Assembly: GCA_934643825.1 (NCBI GenBank)
Contig: CAKUCW010000046.1
Coordinates: 1 to 17,331 of the forward strand
Length of the DNA: 17,331 nt
Direction of reading: 5' to 3'
Source of the DNA: an uncultured Clostridia bacterium
GTDB taxonomy: Bacteria; Bacillota; Clostridia; Christensenellales; Aristaeellaceae
Under the pieces are notes generated by a model. The model did no database searches and was not told the origin of the DNA. It worked only from the letters and a program-made list of their open reading frames with translations. Below, piece after piece: positions 14,004 through 17,331 of the stretch. The position numbers and the translations under genes were made by a program. Each line of letters starts with the position of its first letter. Position 1 is the stretch's first letter.

Positions 14004-15359
14004 TTACTTTCCGACGCAGAACCTTGCGAAAACCTCGTCGATGACCTTCTCACTCATCGTTTCGCCCGTGATCTCGCCCAGCGCATCGAGCGCGGCGGAG
14101 AGATCGACTGCCGCAACATCCAGCGGCATGCCATCCTCCAGCGAAACGACCGCGTCATTCAGTGCCGCGCAGGCCCGCTGCGCCGCCTCCACATGACGCG
14201 CCTGCGAAAGCGCAGAGGACTCCGCGCCGTCCGTCGGCACAAACGCCAGCAGCGCTCTTTGCAGCTCGTCCAATCCCTCTCCACGCGGCGCACAGACCGT
14301 GACCGTCGGCACATTGCCGAATGCCGCACGCACTTCTTCCGCGCTCAGCACCGATTCCAAATCACCCTTGCTGAGAACGACCAGCTGCGGCGAAAGCCCA
14401 AAGAGCGCTTCACGGTCTTCCTGCGTCAGCGGGCTTGCGCCATCCAGCACCAGCACGCGCACGTCCGCTTCCGAAAGCGCTTTACGCGCCCGCTCCACGC
14501 CGATGCGCTCAACCGCATCTCCGGTTTCGCGCAGTCCGGCCGTATCCGTCAGCAGGACGCGGATTCCGCCCATCTGCACGGCTTCGGTCAGCGTGTCTCT
14601 CGTCGTGCCGGGAATGTCCGTCACGATTGCCCGTTCGCCGCCCAGCAGCGCATTCAGCAGGCTGCTCTTGCCCGCGTTGGGTCTGCCGCAAAGCACGACG
14701 CGCAGCCCTTCATCCTCGATGCGCCCCACGCGGGGATCACACGCCTCCAGCAGCCGCTCGCGAATCGCCTTGCAGCTGTCCGTCACCTCGCGTGCGGTCT
14801 GCGTTTCCTCCACCTCATCCGGAAAATCCACCGCGGCGGAAAGCGCCGCCAGCAGCGAAGTGATGTCCTCCCGTGCCTTGCGCACGAACGCGGAAACGCC
14901 GCCCTCCATCTGCCGAACGGCACTGCGCATCGCCCGCTCGCTGCCCGAACGAATCATCCGCATGACGCCCTCTGCCTGCGCCAAGTCGATGCGCCCATTC
15001 ATAAACGCCCGGCAGGTGAATTCGCCCGGCTCCGCCATCCTCGCGCCCGCCTTCAGCAGCAACAGCAGGATGCGCCGCACGAGCGCCTGTGAGCCATGGC
15101 AATGGATTTCCGCGACGTCCTCCCGAGTATAGCTGTGCGGCGCACGCATCAGCACCGCCATCGCTTCATCGACGATCTCTTCCCCGTCCATGACATGACC
15201 AAACGTCAGCATGCGGTTCATGAGCGGTTTCCCATTTTTCGCGCAGAACACCCGTGCGAGGATCTCTTCGCATCGGCTTCCGCTGACGCGTACAATGGCA
15301 ATGCCGCCTTCGCCCGCCGCCGTCGCCTGCGCGGCGATGGTATCCAGATGATGATTCAT
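14004..15359 (-). CDS. mnmE: tRNA modification GTPase MnmE
   Basis: With MnmG it installs the 5-carboxymethylaminomethyl (or aminomethyl) group on wobble uridine 34 of certain tRNAs. The length of 451 is normal. The N-terminal folate-binding domain begins DTIAAQATAAGEGGIAIVRVSG. A helical domain surrounds the G domain: G1 GRPNAGKS (residues 225-232), G2 GTTRD (251-255), G3 DTAG (272-275), and a G4 that reads SKGD (330-333) instead of NKxD. The C-terminal FCVGK carries the conserved Cys448. ATG 15359 is preferred because the AGGGGG site is 8 bases away, against 2 for the ATG at 15365. The frame is open far upstream across guaA, but that is antisense chance. Divergent from guaA. Confidence 0.95.
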   Translation of the reverse strand: MNHHLDTIAAQATAAGEGGIAIVRVSGSRCEEILARVFCAKNGKPLMNRMLTFGHVMDGEEIVDEAMAVLMRAPHSYTREDVAEIHCHGSQALVRRILLLLLKAGARMAEPGEFTCRAFMNGRIDLAQAEGVMRMIRSGSERAMRSAVRQMEGGVSAFVRKAREDITSLLAALSAAVDFPDEVEETQTAREVTDSCKAIRERLLEACDPRVGRIEDEGLRVVLCGRPNAGKSSLLNALLGGERAIVTDIPGTTRDTLTEAVQMGGIRVLLTDTAGLRETGDAVERIGVERARKALSEADVRVLVLDGASPLTQEDREALFGLSPQLVVLSKGDLESVLSAEEVRAAFGNVPTVTVCAPRGEGLDELQRALLAFVPTDGAESSALSQARHVEAAQRACAALNDAVVSLEDGMPLDVAAVDLSAALDALGEITGETMSEKVIDEVFARFCVGK

Positions 15360-15401
15360 GCGCATTTCCCCCTGTTTTCTCACAAAAAGTCGTTTAACCC
15401 G

Positions 15402-15430
15402 ATTATACCACGGCACGGCTCGGTTGAAAA
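15402..15430 (-). promoter_or_regulatory. Promoter of mnmE
   Basis: On the minus strand, TGGTATAAT (a perfect -10 at 15402-15407 with an extended TG) and TTTTCA (15425-15430) 17 bases upstream. Leader of about 35-40 bases. Confidence 0.65.
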
Positions 15431-15445
15431 GCTCGCAAACCGTCC

Positions 15446-15474
15446 GCTTTCCTTCGGCGAACCTGCCGAAAAGC
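15446..15474. repeat. Hairpin between the mnmE and guaA promoters
   Basis: TTCGGC (15453-15458) pairs with GCCGAA (15465-15470), and outer GCTT pairs with AAGC (15446-15449, 15471-15474) with a 3-base bulge. No T run follows on either strand. It lies between the two -35 boxes; role unknown. Confidence 0.4.
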
Positions 15475-15505
15475 GCTAAATGTGCGAACTTTTTCCCGGC
15501 TTCTC

Positions 15506-15534
15506 TTGATTTCATACGAAAAACTGTGTAGAAT
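15506..15534 (+). promoter_or_regulatory. Promoter of guaA
   Basis: TTGATT (15506-15511), a 17-base spacer and TAGAAT (15529-15534). It matches the consensus well and gives a leader of about 65 bases. Confidence 0.7.
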
Positions 15535-15549
15535 AAAAGGTACGGCATA

Positions 15550-15576
15550 CGTCCCTTTGCGGACGGCTTGTTTTTT
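15550..15576 (+). promoter_or_regulatory. Small leader hairpin with T run before guaA
   Basis: CGTCC (15550-15554) and GGACG (15561-15565) form a 5-bp stem with a 6-base loop, followed after 5 bases by six T (15571-15576). It begins about 10 bases after the expected transcription start and precedes the GGAGGT site. It could be a weak attenuator, but the stem is short and no purine aptamer is recognisable. Confidence 0.3.
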
Positions 15577-15605
15577 CTCGATAACCAAAGGAGGTACCGC
15601 ATCCG

Positions 15606-17159
15606 ATGCAAAATGTGCAGCGAATTGTTCTGGTGGACTTCGGCGCGCAATATACCCAGCTGATTGCACGCCGCGTGCGTGAAGCCAAGGTTTTCTGCGA
15701 AGTCGTTTCCTACCTGACGCCGCTTTCCGAAATTCTTGACAAAAAGCCGGTAGGCATCATCCTGTCCGGCGGTCCGGCTTCCGTACTCGATGCAGACGCG
15801 CCGCATATCGACCCCGCCATCTATGAGCAGGGCATCCCCGTTCTGGGCATCTGCTACGGCATGCAGCTGACGGCATACACCCTCGGCGGAACGGTTGAAC
15901 GCGCCGCTCAGCGCGAATACGGCCGCATTCCGGTCGATTTCGATGTGACCAGCCCGCTCTTTGCCGGCATGAAGGCGCAGTCCATCGCCTGGATGAGCCA
16001 TACCTTCCATGTCACCCGTGCGCCGGAGGGCTTCTCCTCGATCGCTCACAGCGAGAACTGCGCGTTCTGCGCGATGGCGAACCCGGAAAAGCGCATCTAC
16101 GCCGTTCAGTTCCATCCGGAAGTCACCCACAGCGAAGAAGGGCAGAAGGTCATCACTAACTTCCTGTACAACGTCTGCGGCTGCACCGGCGACTGGACGA
16201 TGAGCGCTTTCATCGACAACGCCATTCGTTCCATCCGTGAGCAGGTCGGTCCGGACGGCCGCGTCATGCTGGGTCTGTCCGGCGGCGTCGATTCCTCCGT
16301 TGCCGCGGCGCTGATTTCCCGCGCCATCGGCGAGCGCCTGACCTGCGTCTATGTGGATCACGGCTTCATGCGCAAGAACGAAACCGAATCCGTCCGCGAG
16401 GTTTTCACCAAGCAGTTCCCGGTCAACCTCGTCATCGTGGATGCGCGTGAACGCTTCATGGACAAGCTGGCGGGCGTTTCCGATCCGGAAACCAAGCGCA
16501 AGCTCATCGGCGGCGAGTTTGTTTACTGCTTCGCCGACGAAGCCAAGAAGCTCGAGGGCGTTGAGTTCCTCGCTCAGGGCACGATCTATCCGGACGTCAT
16601 CGAATCCGGTTCCGTCAAGGGCAGCGCGGTCATCAAATCCCACCACAATGTCGGCGGTCTGCCCGCCGACGTACGCGCCAAGTTTACCGGCGGTCTGGTC
16701 GAGCCGCTCCGCATGCTCTTCAAGGACGAAGTTCGCAGGGTCGGCGAAGAGCTGGGCATGCCGCGTGACATGGTCTGGCGTCAGCCGTTCCCGGGTCCGG
16801 GTCTTGCCATCCGCATCATGGGCGACATCACCGCCGACAAGCTGGAAACCGTCCGCGAAAGCGACGCCATCCTGCGCGAAGAGGTTGCGCTTGCGGGTCT
16901 TGACCGCGACATCAACCAGTATTTCACCGTTCTGACGAACACCCGCACGGTCGGCGTCATGGGCGACGAGCGCACGCACGATTTCGTTCTCGCCATCCGC
17001 GCCGTCACGACCGACGACTTCATGACCGTCGATTGGGCGCGTCTGCCCTACGACCTGCTCGCCAAGGTCAGTGCGCGAATCGTCAACGAAGTGCCCCGCG
17101 TCAACCGCGTCGTGTACGATATTACGACAAAGCCGCCGGCAACGGTGGAGTGGGAATAA
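15606..17159 (+). CDS. guaA: GMP synthase (glutamine-hydrolysing)
   Basis: Converts XMP, glutamine and ATP to GMP, the last step of guanine nucleotide synthesis. The 517 residues match the family (about 510-525). The class I glutamine amidotransferase domain occupies residues about 6-190, with catalytic Cys83 in GICYGMQ and His170 and Glu172 in FHPEV. The ATP-pyrophosphatase domain has the PP-loop LSGGVDSS (about 224-231) and KSHHNVGGLP. The C-terminal dimerisation domain ends VYDITTKPPATVEWE, the family ending. AAAGGAGGT lies 10 bases before the ATG. The amidotransferase segment usually WMSHxD reads WMSHTFHV here. It has its own promoter and is divergent from mnmE. Confidence 0.97.
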   Translation: MQNVQRIVLVDFGAQYTQLIARRVREAKVFCEVVSYLTPLSEILDKKPVGIILSGGPASVLDADAPHIDPAIYEQGIPVLGICYGMQLTAYTLGGTVERAAQREYGRIPVDFDVTSPLFAGMKAQSIAWMSHTFHVTRAPEGFSSIAHSENCAFCAMANPEKRIYAVQFHPEVTHSEEGQKVITNFLYNVCGCTGDWTMSAFIDNAIRSIREQVGPDGRVMLGLSGGVDSSVAAALISRAIGERLTCVYVDHGFMRKNETESVREVFTKQFPVNLVIVDARERFMDKLAGVSDPETKRKLIGGEFVYCFADEAKKLEGVEFLAQGTIYPDVIESGSVKGSAVIKSHHNVGGLPADVRAKFTGGLVEPLRMLFKDEVRRVGEELGMPRDMVWRQPFPGPGLAIRIMGDITADKLETVRESDAILREEVALAGLDRDINQYFTVLTNTRTVGVMGDERTHDFVLAIRAVTTDDFMTVDWARLPYDLLAKVSARIVNEVPRVNRVVYDITTKPPATVEWE

Positions 17160-17262
17160 TCCGAAACGGTCAAAAAAGTCAGGTATTGTTTGATTTTTGA
17201 GTGCATCAAAAGCCAAATGATACGGATTTGATACTTTCGGTCTTATTCTTCAAGATTTGAGG

Positions 17263-17317
17263 AAGACATGAAAATGCCCTCCGAAACGGCAAAGTTTCGG
17301 AGGGTTTTTCATGTCTT
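17263..17317. terminator. Strong bidirectional intrinsic terminator after guaA
   Basis: CCCTCCGAAAC (17277-17287) and GTTTCGGAGGG (17294-17304) form a perfect 11-bp stem with a 6-base loop, followed by five T. The arms extend with AAGACATGAAAA (17263-17274) and TTTTCATGTCTT (17306-17317), so both strands have a stem followed by T. It lies about 100 bases after the guaA stop and probably also ends a gene coming from the right. I see nothing else in 17160-17262. Confidence 0.9.
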
Positions 17318-17331
17318 TATTCTTTTCTCCA

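Noticed and set aside
15535..15605. Guanine/purine riboswitch before guaA
   Set aside because: The leader is about 65 bases and lacks the three-way junction and conserved loop sequences of purine aptamers.
14004..17216. A 1070-codon open frame on the minus strand spanning mnmE and the whole of guaA
   Set aside because: Only its last 451 codons are MnmE. The rest is antisense to guaA, has no family resemblance, and contains the real mnmE promoter and ribosome binding site. Long antisense frames are expected in GC-rich coding DNA.

Overview
The window most likely comes from a member of the Bacillota, class Clostridia, probably a gut-type anaerobe. The signs are strong AAGGAGG-type ribosome binding sites, sigma-A-like promoters (TTGACA or close variants with 17-bp spacers), intrinsic terminators, and a gene set of secreted SH3b proteins, a pot polyamine operon led by an XRE-cupin regulator, TelA, TIGR00266, mnmE and guaA. 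I cannot fix the genus. From about 2.55 kb rightwards the sequence is clearly GC-rich (roughly 57-60% by eye). The first 2.5 kb is visibly poorer in GC (roughly 45%).

Layout. (1) 1-2545: a secreted/surface-type block. It holds the 3' part of a protein built from tandem SH3b repeats, with a 489-bp direct duplication, then a signal-peptide protein with an internal SH3b domain whose reading frame breaks near 2210. (2) 2469-3719 (minus): a secreted, probably beta-propeller protein, converging on and overlapping the end of the broken gene. (3) 3898-8584 (minus): a complete polyamine uptake operon in the order XRE-cupin regulator, potA, potB, potC, potD. It has a near-consensus promoter at 8556-8584 and a terminator at 3899-3928. 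(4) 8755-10307 (plus): a divergent pyroglutamyl-peptidase I with its own promoter, then a TIGR00266/AIM24 protein. (5) 10360-13032: two ~163-bp, ~98% identical, inverted copies of a MITE-like palindromic element enclose a divergent pair, a DMT/EamA transporter (minus) and a TelA-family protein (plus), which use back-to-back promoters. (6) 13065-13982: an Abi_2-family abortive-infection protein with a HEPN-type RNxxxH motif, starting 33 bp after the second element copy. (7) 14004-17159: mnmE (minus) and guaA (plus), divergent, each with a recognisable promoter. A strong bidirectional terminator lies at 17263-17317.

How the parts work together. The pot genes form one coordinated unit: the regulator probably senses a polyamine or related ligand and controls its own promoter, PotA is the ATPase, PotB and PotC are the channel, and PotD captures substrate. 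mnmE (tRNA wobble-uridine modification) and guaA (GMP synthesis) are housekeeping genes. The accessory signal is concentrated in two places: the low-GC SH3b block, and the segment between and beside the inverted repeat elements, which ends in a phage-defence-type gene. I did not find a CRISPR array, tRNA, rRNA, integrase or transposase gene.
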